Of a DNA stretch of 64,000 bases, positions 54,748 to 64,000 are shown one piece after another. Source of the DNA: Neoarius graeffei. Taxonomy: Eukaryota; Chordata; Actinopteri; Siluriformes; Ariidae. The stretch is from positions 6,072,001-6,136,000 of the forward strand of contig NC_083586.1 in the NCBI RefSeq assembly GCF_027579695.1, read 5' to 3'. Every line of letters starts with the position of its first letter. Positions within the stretch are counted from its first letter, which is position 1. The notes beneath the pieces are model-generated. The model worked only from the letters and a program-made list of their open reading frames with translations. It was not told the origin of the DNA and ran no database searches. The translations under genes and the position numbers were made by a program.

Positions 54748-55923
54748 TTAGTCAGGCTGGAAAAGATTACAAAACCATCTCTAAATAGTTTGGACTCCAT
54801 CAATCCACAGTCAGACAGACTGTGTACAAATGGAGGAAATTCAAGACCATTGTTACTCTCCCCAGGAGTGGTCAAACAACAAAGATCATTCCAAGAGCAA
54901 GGTGTGTAATAGTCAGCGAGGTCACAAAGGACCCCAGGGTAACTCCTAAGCAACTGAAGGCCTCTCTCACATTGGCTAATGTTCATGAGTCCACCATCAG
55001 GAGAACACTGAACAACAATGGTGTGCATAGCAGGGTTGCAAGGAGCAAGCCACTGATCTCCAAAAAGAACATTGCTGCTCATCTGCAGTTTGCTAAAGAT
55101 CACATGGACAAGCCAGAAGGCTACTGGAAAAATATTCTGTAGACGGATGAGACCAAAATAGAACTTTTTGGTTTAAATGAGAAACGTTATGTTTGGAGAA
55201 AGGAAAACACTGCATTCCAGCCTAATAAAATAATCCCATCTGTGAAAAATGTTGGTGGTAGTATCATGGTTTGGGCCTGTTTTGCTGCATCTGGGCCAGC
55301 ACGGCTTGCCATCATTGAAGGAACAATGAATTCTGAATTATGCCAGTGATTTCTAAAGGAAAATGTCAGGACATCTGTCCATGAACTGAATCTCAAGAGA
55401 AGGTGGGTCAGGCAGCAAGAACCTAAGCACACAAATCATTCTACCACAGAATGGTTAAAGAATAAAGTTTATGTTTTGGAATGGCCAAGTCAAAGTCCTG
55501 ACCTTAATCCAATGGAAATATTGTGGAAGGACCTGAAGTGAGCAGTTCATGTGAGGAAACCCACCAGCTTCCCAGAGTTGAAGCTGTTCTGTATGGAGGA
55601 ATGGGATAAAATTCCTCCAAGCTGGTGTGCAGGACCGATCAACAGTTACCGGAAATGTTTAGTTGCAGTTATTGCTGCACAAGGGGGTCACACCAGATAC
55701 TGAAAGCAAAGGTTGACATACTTTTGCCACTGACAGATATCTAATATTGGATCATTTTCCTCAATAAATAAATAACCAAGTATAATACTTTTGTCTAATT
55801 TGTTTAACTGGGTTTTCTTTATCTACTTTTAGGACTTGTGTGAAAATCTGATGATGTTTTAGGTCATATTTATGCAGAAATATAGAAAATTCTAAAGGGC
55901 TCACAAAGTTCCAAGCACCACTG
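54748..55923 (+). mobile_element. Tc1-like transposon, one end only (block B)
   Basis: Inverted counterpart of 23521-24705: it breaks in at TTAGTCAGGCTGGAAAAGAT and ends at the intact terminal CCAAGCACCACTG followed by TA. It carries most of a transposase in broken frames: the first frame (54822-55142) ends at a stop where WTDETK should follow; later parts have DETKIELFGLNEKRYVWRKE and [20 protein letters not shown]. Confidence 0.88.
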
Positions 55924-55925
55924 TA

Positions 55926-56411
55926 AGAGTGATGCAGAAATGAGTGGAGATGTTATCTGTAAGAAAATTTTCCCTCTCTCAAAGGGTTGCTGGTCACAGC
56001 CCATTGTCAGACTCTGAGCAGAAGCTTCCACCTTTGTCAGTGTGAACAACAAGTCTTGTACAAAGTGCTGTATGGGGTAAGCGAGAACCAAGCAGCAATG
56101 CGAGAAGCGTCTGATCCGAGGTCACACGAACCAACCATCGTGCCCCATGCCGACGTAAGGTTTCAAGCAGTGGTGATCCTTTCTCATTTTGCTATCCCTC
56201 ACAAGCCATGCTAACAGTTGCAATCCATGGACAAACTCAGAGATGAAGAGTGACTCAGTGAAACTGAAAAATCTATGATATAACCCAGATTCTGACCAGG
56301 GTTACGGAGATGCCAGAACAGAATCCAATCGCTTCTCTGATTACAGCTCTCCAGATTCTGAGTTATCTGTGTTCCCTTACCAGAAAACCAGCTGCTGGTT
56401 GAAGCATTTTG
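55926..56411. other. Block B spacer without a gene
   Basis: Inverted match to 23033-23518. Nothing further is supported. Confidence 0.4.
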
Positions 56412-56482
56412 TGGTCAGCCAAGCATCTGACAGAGAATCTTCTAATTTGTAGTCAGCCCTGTTATCCATTGCACCACTGACC
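56412..56482 (-). pseudogene. tRNA-Arg-like pseudogene, copy B
   Basis: Minus strand GGTCAGTGGTGCAATGGATA and GACTACAAATTAGAAGATTC, as in 22962-23032, with the same ACA at the anticodon position and a degenerate T arm. The shared defects show it was already dead before duplication. Confidence 0.65.
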
Positions 56483-56565
56483 CAAGCAGAGCCATGATAA
56501 GTGAGATCCAAACTACGTACGAATTTCCATTTAGTCACTGTTCAATAGTGAGATGGAAAGCACAA

Positions 56566-56637
56566 TGCCATGACCCAGCTTCAAACCAGGGTTGCTGAAG
56601 TCATAACGCAGAGTGCTAACCACTATACTATCACAGC
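56566..56637 (-). tRNA. tRNA-His-like gene with ATG anticodon, copy B
   Basis: Minus strand GCTGTGATAGTATAGTGGTT, loop TTATGAC, ending GCTGGGTCATGGCA; 72 bases. It shares the ATG anticodon with 22807-22878 but has one further mismatch in the anticodon stem. Probably a decaying gene. Confidence 0.65.
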
Positions 56638-56809
56638 ACTCCACCTCCCAAGGGCAGAGTGCCTGATCGCGTTGCCACAAACTCAGTGGCTAGACATGGA
56701 TTGGGCCATCCCGGCCCACTTTTGGCCTGGTGTTGTGAGAACAGACAGCTTTTTAGTTCAGTTCATTTTCATTGCTCATTTTATGTTAACACATGGCCAA
56801 CTTACAATG

Positions 56810-57767
56810 AAATGCAGTGGACCAGATAAGAACCAGAAACAAGTCTCTCAGCACTGGGGCCCAACAGGAGTTTAACAGAATATCAGTTAAAAAAAAGATT
56901 CAAATTCCTAAAGATAAAAAAAACAACGGAAGTTAAATTCAAGTGAAAATAGAAATAACTGAGATGTATGCATGCATTGTCTCAGGGTGGTAGTGTGGGG
57001 AGGGGGTGTAGCACAAGCACCTGTATTGCACATCGGAAAAAATGACATGTGTGGCTACCGGTAATTGCACTTTGTTGAAGACCAATGAAGTACTGACCAT
57101 GTAAACAGAGTTTTGATATGTGTGGGTAAATGTGGAAACAGTAAATATGTAAATGCTTTGATGATATGTAAACAGACTCTTGAGATATGTTGGTGATATG
57201 TAAATGGAGTCTTGTGATATAAACAGAGTCTTGTGATATGTCGATTGTGGACCTGTAGTAGTTTGAAATGATGTTTACCTTCATGCTAAACTTCTTCAGC
57301 CTCCTCAGGAAGCACAGCCGCTGGCGAGCTTTCCTGACCACAGTGTGGAACTTGAAGCTGCTGACCCTTTCGACCTCATCCTCGTTGATGTAGATGGCCT
57401 AGTGTGTCCTCCCTTGCTGTCTCCTGTAGTTCACTATCAGCTCCTTAGTTTTCCTGACATTGAGAGAGAGGTTGTTGTTCTGGCACCAGCTGGCTAACGC
57501 CTTCACTTCCTCTCTGCATGTCGTCTCATCGTTGTCCGTAAGGAGGCCCAAGATGGTTGTGTCGTCAGCAATCTTGATGACAATGTTGGCTCTGTATTTA
57601 GCAGTGCAGTCGTGGGCGAACAAGGAGTACATGAGGGGACTGAGCACACAGCCCAGTGGCGCACCTGTGTTCAGGATAAGCGAGGAGGACGTGTGGCTAC
57701 CGATTATCACCACCTGTGGTCTGCCTGTCAGAAAGTCAAAGATCCATCTGGAAATGGTCATCTGCTC
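56810..57767 (-). mobile_element. Rex1-Babar-like LINE fragment (block B)
   Basis: Inverted counterpart of 21667-22690. The minus strand encodes GAPLGCVLSPLMYSLFAHDC, IADDTTILGLLTDNDETTCR and RQRLCFLRRLKKFSMKVNII, then the same AT-rich 3' region. The catalytic ADD is intact but the protein is truncated at both ends. Confidence 0.8.
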
Positions 57768-58213
57768 ATGAAATCGTTAAATATTTTGTCATGATTGCAT
57801 TTTCTCTGCTCATCCCAAGGCAGTTTTACATATTAAGCACAAATTTGCAGCTAAATGCTTTCAAGATCTTGCAACCTGATTTGATTTTGGTTGCTGGTCA
57901 CAGCCCATGGTCAGACTGTGAGCTGAGCTTTGTCAGAGATAGCTTTCAGAAAACAGGTTTCAGTGGCCTTTTTGAAGGATGCTTTAGGTTCAGAAAATGC
58001 TAAATGTAACTCAAAGAATGTTGAACCTTGGTCCTATCTACTGAGCTGTGCAGGCTCTAAGATGAGCTATATTGAACCATATGATATGTATTTTCTTTTA
58101 GAACGTGAAGAATTTTGTCCATCAGCTCACTTTGAAAATGTTACCATTGGAAATAGTTGGTGCATTATGAAATGCAAAATACGATAAATGAGACTCCAAA
58201 CGCTTGAGCAACT
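57768..58213. other. Spacer related to other loci, no gene
   Basis: 57780-57830 matches the flank at 29175-29240 and 39130-39175 (inverted). 57865-57925 resembles 37085-37160. No gene is supported. Confidence 0.45.
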
Positions 58214-58592
58214 CATCTCATCTCATTATATCTCTAGCCGCTTTATCCTGTTCTACATGGTCGCAGGCAAGCTGGAGCCTATCCCAGCTGACTACAGGCG
58301 AAAGGCGGGGTACACCCTGGACAAGTTGCCAGGTCATCACAGGGCTGACACATAGACACAGACACCCATTCACACTCACATTCACACCTACAGTCAATTT
58401 AGAGTCACCAGTTAACCTAACCTACATGTCTTCGGACTGTGGGGGAAACCGGAGCACCCAGAGGAAACCCACGCAGACACGGGGAGAACATGCAAACTCC
58501 ACACAGAAAGGCCCTTGCCGGCCATAGGGCTCAAACCCAGACCTTCTTGCTGTGAGGCGACAGCACTAACCACTACACCACCGTGCCGCCCC
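58214..58592 (-). mobile_element. tRNA-derived SINE, copy 7
   Basis: The minus strand runs from GGGGCGGCACGGTGGTGTAG to the ATGAGATGAGATG tail. A 12-bp duplication GCTTGAGCAACT is at 58202-58213 and 58593-58604. Little diverged, so probably a young copy. Confidence 0.94.
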
Positions 58593-58836
58593 GCTTGAGC
58601 AACTGAAATCCTATAATCAGGCAAGAATGGGACAACATTTCTCTTTCAAAACTACAGCATTTGTTCTCCTCAGTTCCCAAACATTTACAGAGTTTTGTTA
58701 AATCAAGATGTGATGCAGGACAGTGGTAAACATGCCCCTGTTCCAACTTTTTGAAATGTGTTCCTGGCATCAAATTCAAAATTAGCATATCTTTTTCAAA
58801 CAACAATAAAATTTCTCAGTTTCAACATTTGATATG

Positions 58837-59996
58837 TGTGGCAGTGGGGGCGTGGTCAAGCGCCTGTCTGTGACAGGAGGGCGGAGTCAGGGAAGGTAAG
58901 TGGCAGAATCACTACACCTGATGGCAATTAACCTGTGTTTGTCTGTGTCTTCCCAGTGACCGCGCCCTATTTAAGGAGGGAGAGCAAGAGCAGAGGATCT
59001 CATCCCCGAACCAGACGCCAGTTGTGTGTGTCTGTTTGATTAAGCTATTGTTCGCTGAAAAGCGTGGCAATAAAAGCCCCTGTGTATGAATCTGTTCTCT
59101 GTCCTGCCGTCCTCTGTGCTCCACCCTACATTAGAACTGTTACAGTGGTGCCGAAACCCGGGAAAGTGGAGCACCAGCTGAGCAGCCCCATGGAGTCCTC
59201 CCCGTTCACCGACCTGGTCCACGCCCTCGCCACGGCCCAGCAAAGCCAGCACCAGGCGCTCGTCACCCCCCGGAAGGAGCAAGAGCGATGCTTCGAGGCC
59301 CTGGTGCTGGCCCAACAAGAAGATCGAGAGGCGTGCCGGCACCTCCTCGCATCGGCGGGGTCCAGCAGCGCTCCTACCGCGGGCCCGTCTCCCCTCACCA
59401 TCACCAAGGTGTGCCCGCAGGACGACCCCGAGGCGTTCATCACACTCTTTGAGGAAGTCGCCGAAGCCTCGGGGTGGCCGATGGAGCAGTGCGCGGCGCG
59501 CCTCCTCCCCCTGCTAACGGGAGAGGCACAGCTGGCCGTGCTACAGCTCCCCGCCGACCGCTGGCTGGCCTACACGGCCCTCTGCCGGGCCATCCTCCAG
59601 CGCGTGGGGCACACCCCAGAACAGCAGCGCCAGCGCTTCCGCGTGTTGCGCTTGGAGGAAGTCGGCCGGCCGTTCGCGTTTGGCCAGCAGCTCCGGGACG
59701 CCTGCTGGCGGTGGGTGATGGCCGACAACCGCGACGCCGAGGGAATCATCGACCAGGTGGTGCTGGAACAGTTCATCGCTCGCTTGCCAGCAGGAACTGC
59801 TGAGTGGGTCCAGTGCCACCGCCCGGCGTCGCTGGATCGGGCAGTCGAGCTGGTGGAGGACCATTTAGCGGCTGTCCTGGCAGCAGGACAGCAGACAGCA
59901 TCTTCTCTTCTCTCCTCTTCTCTCTCTCTCTCTCCCCCTCCTCCTGTGTCCCGTCCTCGCCCCATTCCCCCACTGCAGAGGCAGGGGCCGGCAGTG
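58837..59996 (+). mobile_element. Ty3/Gypsy (Gmr1-type) fossil: 5' LTR and gag
   Basis: LTR at 58837-59144 (TGTGGCAG ... TGTTACA), a tRNA-Phe-type primer site from 59146, then gag starting MESSPFTDLVHALATAQQSQ at about 59190. It is cut off before the zinc knuckle, where it joins the tRNA-Ile block. Its LTR is a different subfamily from the main element. Only the first quarter of an element remains. Confidence 0.9.
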
Positions 59997-60004
59997 GTAA
60001 ATAA

Positions 60005-60820
60005 TAGTGGTGAATAAGAGAAGAGAAAATACAAAGAAAAAGACCATCTATCTGTCTATCATACCCTAACAATGGCTACTACCTTTCTGGATCCTTCGGT
60101 AATTGCTATGTTTTGGAGTGGTTTTGAGTGATTCAAGCAACTAAAGATACCTTATAGAGTTTATGAAATTAAAGTTACTTTCAAAATGAAGCACAATTAG
60201 ATGAATTGAAAAAGGAGCACTGATTTTTACGAGATTCATTAGTGCTTCTCTTTGAGGCAATCTCATGCGTGTATTTGAATTTCCTGCGTCCTGCAATCAG
60301 TTGAGTTACTGTATTTCAATGGCACATCCAGATACAAGGAATCGATTGACATTTTGCAAAACAACCAGAGAAGCTCTTGTTTTGCAGAACATTTCCCTCA
60401 ACAGAAAAAGGCTTCCCCTGTCCTGACAACAACAGGACCTGTAAAGGAGAGAACTGGCCAATACAGGGATTGAACCTGTGACCTTGGTGTTATTAGCGCC
60501 ACACTCTAACCAACTGAGCTAACTGGCCAAAGAAAAAAAAAGGCATGGCTGCTGAGGTGCTTCACTAAATAGTGATGAGGCAGTGACTTTGCCTTGAACA
60601 GATGTCTTTTCTCTTGATTATTGTTTTGATGCCCACAGTTCGACCCACTCACATACAGTATTTACACAGGGGGATGAAAATCCCAACATCCAGTCTGAAA
60701 AACGTATTCTATCTACTGAGCAAAGTCAGCATGGATAGCTTTAACAATGTGAAAGAAGGATGCACACCTACTTCCCTTCTTCAACATGGTGGTCCAAAAG
60801 CCACCATGTGCTCTGAAGAA
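60005..60820. repeat. tRNA-Ile block, copy 2
   Basis: Same orientation as 35877-36691 and very similar. It is joined on the left to the Gmr1 gag remnant and on the right directly to the tRNA-Tyr/Glu block, a junction not present at the other copies. Confidence 0.88.
60455..60528 (-). tRNA. tRNA-Ile(AAT), copy 2
   Basis: The minus strand reads GGCCAGTTAGCTCAGTTGGT, anticodon AAT in GCTAATAACA, and ends CAATCCCTGTATTGGCCA; 74 bases. The acceptor stem pairs with one G-T. The same anticodon-stem pair that is mismatched in copy 1 is mismatched here too, with different bases. Confidence 0.8.
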
Positions 60821-61177
60821 GTTTTCTGGAGTTTTGTGTACGGAGTATCACAGTCATCGTCAACACAACTTCTCTGGAGTTTGCTTTCACATTTGCCAAA
60901 ATGCCCGAAACAAACAAGATCCATTCATTTGTTTCTGTTCTTTTGAAACTGAGCTTTTCATCAGCCTTAAAAGACTGAAGAGAAATCACTATTTATATTA
61001 GATTTTCTAAATTATTTCATTGCGTTGCATATTGCGGGTGCACATAATTTGGTAGGTTAAGCCAGCTTGTGCAAAATGAGTTTTGGCACAAAACAATATA
61101 TATGCAGTATATTAAAAGCAAGCGCTGTTGGAGATGTTGCTTGATGGCTCACTCAGCAGAAAAGCACTTCAGGGTAT

Positions 61178-61265
61178 CCTTCAATAGCTCAGTTGGAAGA
61201 GTGGAGGACTGTAGTTGCTTGTGATGGCTGTCCTTAGGTCGCTGGTTCGAATCCGGCTCGAAGGA
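61178..61265 (+). tRNA. tRNA-Tyr(GTA) with intron
   Basis: CCTTCAATAGCTCAGTTGGA, then GGAGGACTGTAG, a 15-base intron (61215-61229, TTGCTTGTGATGGCT), then GTCCTTAGGTCGCTGGTTCG to CTCGAAGGA. The mature length is 73. An intron right after the base following the anticodon is characteristic of eukaryotic tRNA-Tyr. One acceptor pair (A6 with C67) is mismatched. Plausibly functional or recently inactivated. Confidence 0.85.
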
Positions 61266-61358
61266 AGCGTTTGTCCTGACAGGGAGTCTAATGCTATTTT
61301 AGCAATGGGGAGATGGGGGTTAAAAAAAAAAACACTCACACGCCACAAGCCAAGACTT

Positions 61359-61430
61359 TTCCCTGACCGGGAATCGAACGCAGGCCACGGCGGTGAGAGC
61401 GCCGAATCCTAGCCACTAGACCACCAGGGA
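61359..61430 (-). tRNA. tRNA-Glu(CTC)
   Basis: The minus strand reads TCCCTGGTGGTCTAGTGGCT, anticodon CTC in GGCGCTCTCACCGCC, and ends GATTCCCGGTCAGGGAA; 72 bases. Acceptor and anticodon stems pair fully; one T-stem pair (C-C) is mismatched. It lies convergent with the tRNA-Tyr, about 95 bp apart. Confidence 0.83.
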
Positions 61431-61735
61431 GTGATCAGTGGCAAATGGAAATGCCCACAGGACCTCTGAGGACCACCCGTGGCTGGGTGTAATACCTTTC
61501 AGGCGCCATGTACTGTCTGGGCAAAGTACCTCTGCGGTCCTCGAGTGGCTTGGGGCGGTACCTTTGTGAACCTGTCGTCAAGTCTGTGTCCGGTACCTTA
61601 CAAGCTTCTCGTGGCCGGGCGCAGTTCCTCCGAGGCCCTACGGTGGATGTCCCTCTGGTGCTTCTCAAGGCTGAGTGCAGTACTTTTGGCTGGGCACAGT
61701 ACCTTTGGGGCATCTGCAAAAATAAGGCAAATTTT

Positions 61736-61923
61736 TTTTTTTTTTTTAAGATTTTTTTTGGGCTTTTTTCACCTTTATTGGATAGGACAGTGTAGAGACA
61801 GGACAGGAAATGAGCGGGAGAGAGAGACGGGGAGGGATCGGGAAATGACCTCGGGTCGGAATTGAACCCGGGTCCCTGGATTTATGGTATGGCGCCTTAG
61901 CCACCTGAGCCACGACGCCCCCG
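61736..61923 (-). mobile_element. tRNA-derived SINE, third family
   Basis: The minus strand begins GGGGGCGTCGTGGCTCAGGT and GGTTAAGGCGCCATACCATA, with a B box GGGTTCAATTCCGACC, continues TCATTTCCTGTCCTGTCTCT and ends in an A-rich tail. An 18-bp duplication AAAAATAAGGCAAATTTT (one mismatch) is at 61718-61735 and 61924-61941. The block copy at about 6109-6126 shows the single unoccupied site. Confidence 0.92.
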
Positions 61924-62164
61924 AAAAATGAGGCAAATTTTAACTTACATCTTTACAAATTATTCTCTGGGATAGGATTCTGTCGTTTTTACAAGTTTGA
62001 CTGACCTTGACATCTTGCCCAATGTTATTGCAGTTTTTCTGGCAGGTTGCTCCTTTTGATGCCAGCTTATTGTGCTGATACTACAAGGAGCAAACAAATG
62101 GGAATTTAGTGATATTCATTCACCAAGGCAGGTAACTCTTGCTAAGTTGCATAACAGTTTACTA

Positions 62165-63113
62165 CTTTTAACACATCACTCAATTTTGTAGCCTCATAGC
62201 AAGTCACACATTCACAGCTAGCTTACATGAGTGACCAAATTGCTTCACGCACTGCATCCTCTCACAATTTCCCCCGGGGAATTGTCCGGTCTAGTTATTG
62301 TTGTTGTTCTTATGAAATTAGTGTTCATAATGAATTATATATGACTATTTAACAATGTCAAGTGTATAACCATTTTAAGTGTACAAACATTCACGAAAAA
62401 TATTTTTAAAGTTTCTGTCATGTGGTGCCCCCCCCACTGGCTGTGAGTGGTTGGTGCCCCTGGGCACTGTGCCGCAGGCCCATATAGTTAATCCGGCCTT
62501 GTCAGCAATAGCCAGTCATTACAATTTAATTTACAACTTTCCAAATAAGACTTAGATCAAGTTTCTCCTGCCTTTTCTGTCTCTGTCTACATGCTCCTGG
62601 GGAGACTCCCAGAGTGTCCGGGAGACTAGGGATGTCTGAATCGTTTAATTTTGTTATTTAGTCTAGTCTTAGTACCCCACAGCAACCTCATAACTTTGGC
62701 CAACCAAAGCAACATTGGATTGCGGGTCGAGCGCGTGAGCCAATGGAAAAATCCATGCTGCCAGTTCTCACTATCACGAGGGAGGTTTGCTAATGCTCCA
62801 TGCGCAAAGATAGGTTAGCGGGCATCCATTAAATTAGCTAACTTAATTTTCTGATATTTACCTAAAAGCTAAAAACACAGAAAACCTTTTTTCGTCTGAC
62901 TTTTACTAGACTTAGAAATAGAATATTATTAGAAGAACATCATCAGAGGGTCTACCATTGGCAATTTATAATAGTCATAATTGACATTAACATTGACTTT
63001 AGGCATATTAAAGTTTGGTCTATAGTCACTGGATTTATCTAGATCTGTTACTATTAATAAGATTTGACACAAAATGTGGTCATTCATATATATATACACA
63101 CACACACGACATG
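62165..63113. other. No gene recognised
   Basis: AT-rich sequence with a TA/CA run at 63088-63107. Possible transposon-like motif GGTGCCCCCCCCACTGG ... GGCCCATATAGTTAATCCGG near 62435-62497, but no ends could be matched. Confidence 0.4.
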
Positions 63114-63285
63114 CTCAAGGGCACTTCAGCCTATCACCACCCCATGTCTTTGAGCTGTGGGGTTAACCAGAGCTGACACAGGCAGAACACGCAAACTCCA
63201 CACAGAAAGGCCCCCACCAGCCACAAACCCAGAACCTTCTTGCTGTGAGGCCACAGCATGAACCACTCCATCCCCCTGCTGCACA
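63114..63285 (-). mobile_element. tRNA-derived SINE relic, copy 8
   Basis: The minus strand matches the first half of the V-SINE-like family (CTCACAGCAAGAAGGTTCTG, GGCCTTTCTGTGTGGAGTTT, AAAGACATGGGG) with many changes and a truncated tail. Old. Confidence 0.8.
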
Positions 63286-63305
63286 AGTTAATACATTTTT
63301 AAAGT

Positions 63306-63377
63306 CTCCCCGTTGGGGAATCGAACCCCGGTCTTCCGCGTGACAGGCGGAGATACTGTCCACTATACTAACAAGGA
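63306..63377 (-). tRNA. tRNA-Asp(GTC)
   Basis: The minus strand reads TCCTTGTTAGTATAGTGGAC, anticodon GTC in CCGCCTGTCACGCGG, and ends GATTCCCCAACGGGGAG; 72 bases. All stems pair and the B box GGTTCGATTCC is intact. It is the best-preserved tRNA gene in the window and likely transcribed. Its flanks do not match the tRNA-Asp at 40150. Confidence 0.93.
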
Positions 63378-63580
63378 TGATGCTATAACCCTCATTTATC
63401 AATAAAAAATGTGGTATGGAAAGCATTTACTGCTGGGGTCAACAGCGTTCCTGTCAATAATCAAACTCCAGTTGATGTTTTCATATTTAATTTATAGGCC
63501 CACATCCGTGATATTGGACAGATCACACAGCACTCAACCGTTCCTTTTCAAAATTCAACACCCCCCCACCCCGCTTGCTT

Positions 63581-63620
63581 AGATATCTATCGATCTATCG
63601 ATCGATCTATCGATCTTTCT
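63581..63620. repeat. GATC/ATCT microsatellite
   Basis: Tandem ATCTATCG and ATCGATCT units ending in CTTTCTTTC. Confidence 0.88.
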
Positions 63621-64000
63621 TTCAAAAATGCTCATTCGTCAGACATTTCTCTGCCTGTGTGCAATGGCTAATAAAGCTGTAAAGGTGTAAGAGATTGGCC
63701 CAGGCCACCTTACCTTATACCAGCTTTCTGCACCTCCAATACAGTGTCACTAACCTGATCCAGTGTTAAGTGCAGCTCAGGTTTCTCTTCATTGACGTAT
63801 AAATCTTTCGCTTTTTACTAAAGATTGCTGGAGAGAAATGTTAATGAGTTCAATATATTTTTGTAGGCTTTGCTCTAGCAGAGCTGAACATTTTTAGTCA
63901 ACAAATGTTAGAACAGTTGATTTTTTTGCAGAGAAGTATCTCCTACACGCCTCAAAAGGCGATGTTTCTCTTCAAAAGGATCCAGCTGTTGGGGGCGGAG
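63621..64000. other. No gene recognised
   Basis: Nothing supported at the right edge of the window. Confidence 0.35.

Larger units (their letters stand above)
60827..62164. repeat. tRNA-Tyr/tRNA-Glu(CTC) block, copy 2
   Basis: Same orientation as 5317-6348 but with better-preserved tRNA genes, additional GC-rich sequence at 61470-61540, and a SINE at 61736-61923 that is absent from copy 1. Confidence 0.87.

Overview
The window is nuclear DNA from a teleost fish. I base that on Tc1-like transposons of the types common in fish, tRNA-derived SINEs with a V-SINE/DANA-like core, Rex1-Babar-like and L2-like LINEs with a typical fish 3' tail, a Ty3/Gypsy element of the Gmr1 type (integrase ahead of reverse transcriptase), and many CA, TA, GA and GATC microsatellites. 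The species cannot be named from the sequence. I found no intact host protein-coding gene. The window is a repeat-dense stretch in which dispersed, often duplicated tRNA genes and tRNA relics lie among nested transposable elements.

Layout. 0-9 kb: a Tc1 relic split by a palindromic hAT-like MITE, a 1-kb minisatellite built on the palindrome ACGAAATGCATTTCGT, and two copies of a 1.3-1.8 kb repeat flanking a decayed tRNA-Tyr/tRNA-Glu(CTC) block and a Gmr1 fragment. 9-22 kb: the 5' part of an RTE-like LINE, copy A of a tRNA-Glu(TTC) block, a nearly full-length Gmr1 element with both LTRs and target duplication, and two further Gypsy fragments. 21.7-28.6 kb: copy C of the tRNA-Glu block with tRNA-His-like and tRNA-Arg-like genes, one truncated and one full-length Tc1. 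28.6-33 kb: LINE pieces carrying a Harbinger-like element (itself holding a solo LTR) and a second hAT-like MITE. 33-42 kb: tRNA relics (Arg, Phe, Gln), tRNA-Ile, an L2-like LINE and tRNA-Asp. 42-49 kb: a broken two-exon THAP-domain gene, a Tc1 with a SINE inside it, and a nearly complete RTE-like LINE. 48.8-57.8 kb: copy B of the tRNA-Glu block, inverted relative to C, with a 4.1-kb L2-like LINE inserted. 58-64 kb: a Gmr1 5' fragment, fused tRNA-Ile and tRNA-Tyr/Glu(CTC) blocks, and a well-preserved tRNA-Asp.

The most informative structure is the set of duplicated tRNA blocks. Because copies exist with and without given insertions, many insertions can be read directly as filled versus empty sites: SINEs at 3627, 17956/24729, 51984 and 61736, a Tc1 at 25613, an L2-like LINE at 50052, Gmr1 at 12619 and an L2 tail at 10288. 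Copies A and C of the tRNA-Glu block share a SINE that B lacks. B and C form an inverted pair about 20 kb apart. No operon or gene network is present. The only likely active host functions are a few tRNA genes: Asp at 63306, the three Glu(TTC) copies, and perhaps Tyr at 61178, Glu(CTC) at 61359 and the two Ile copies.
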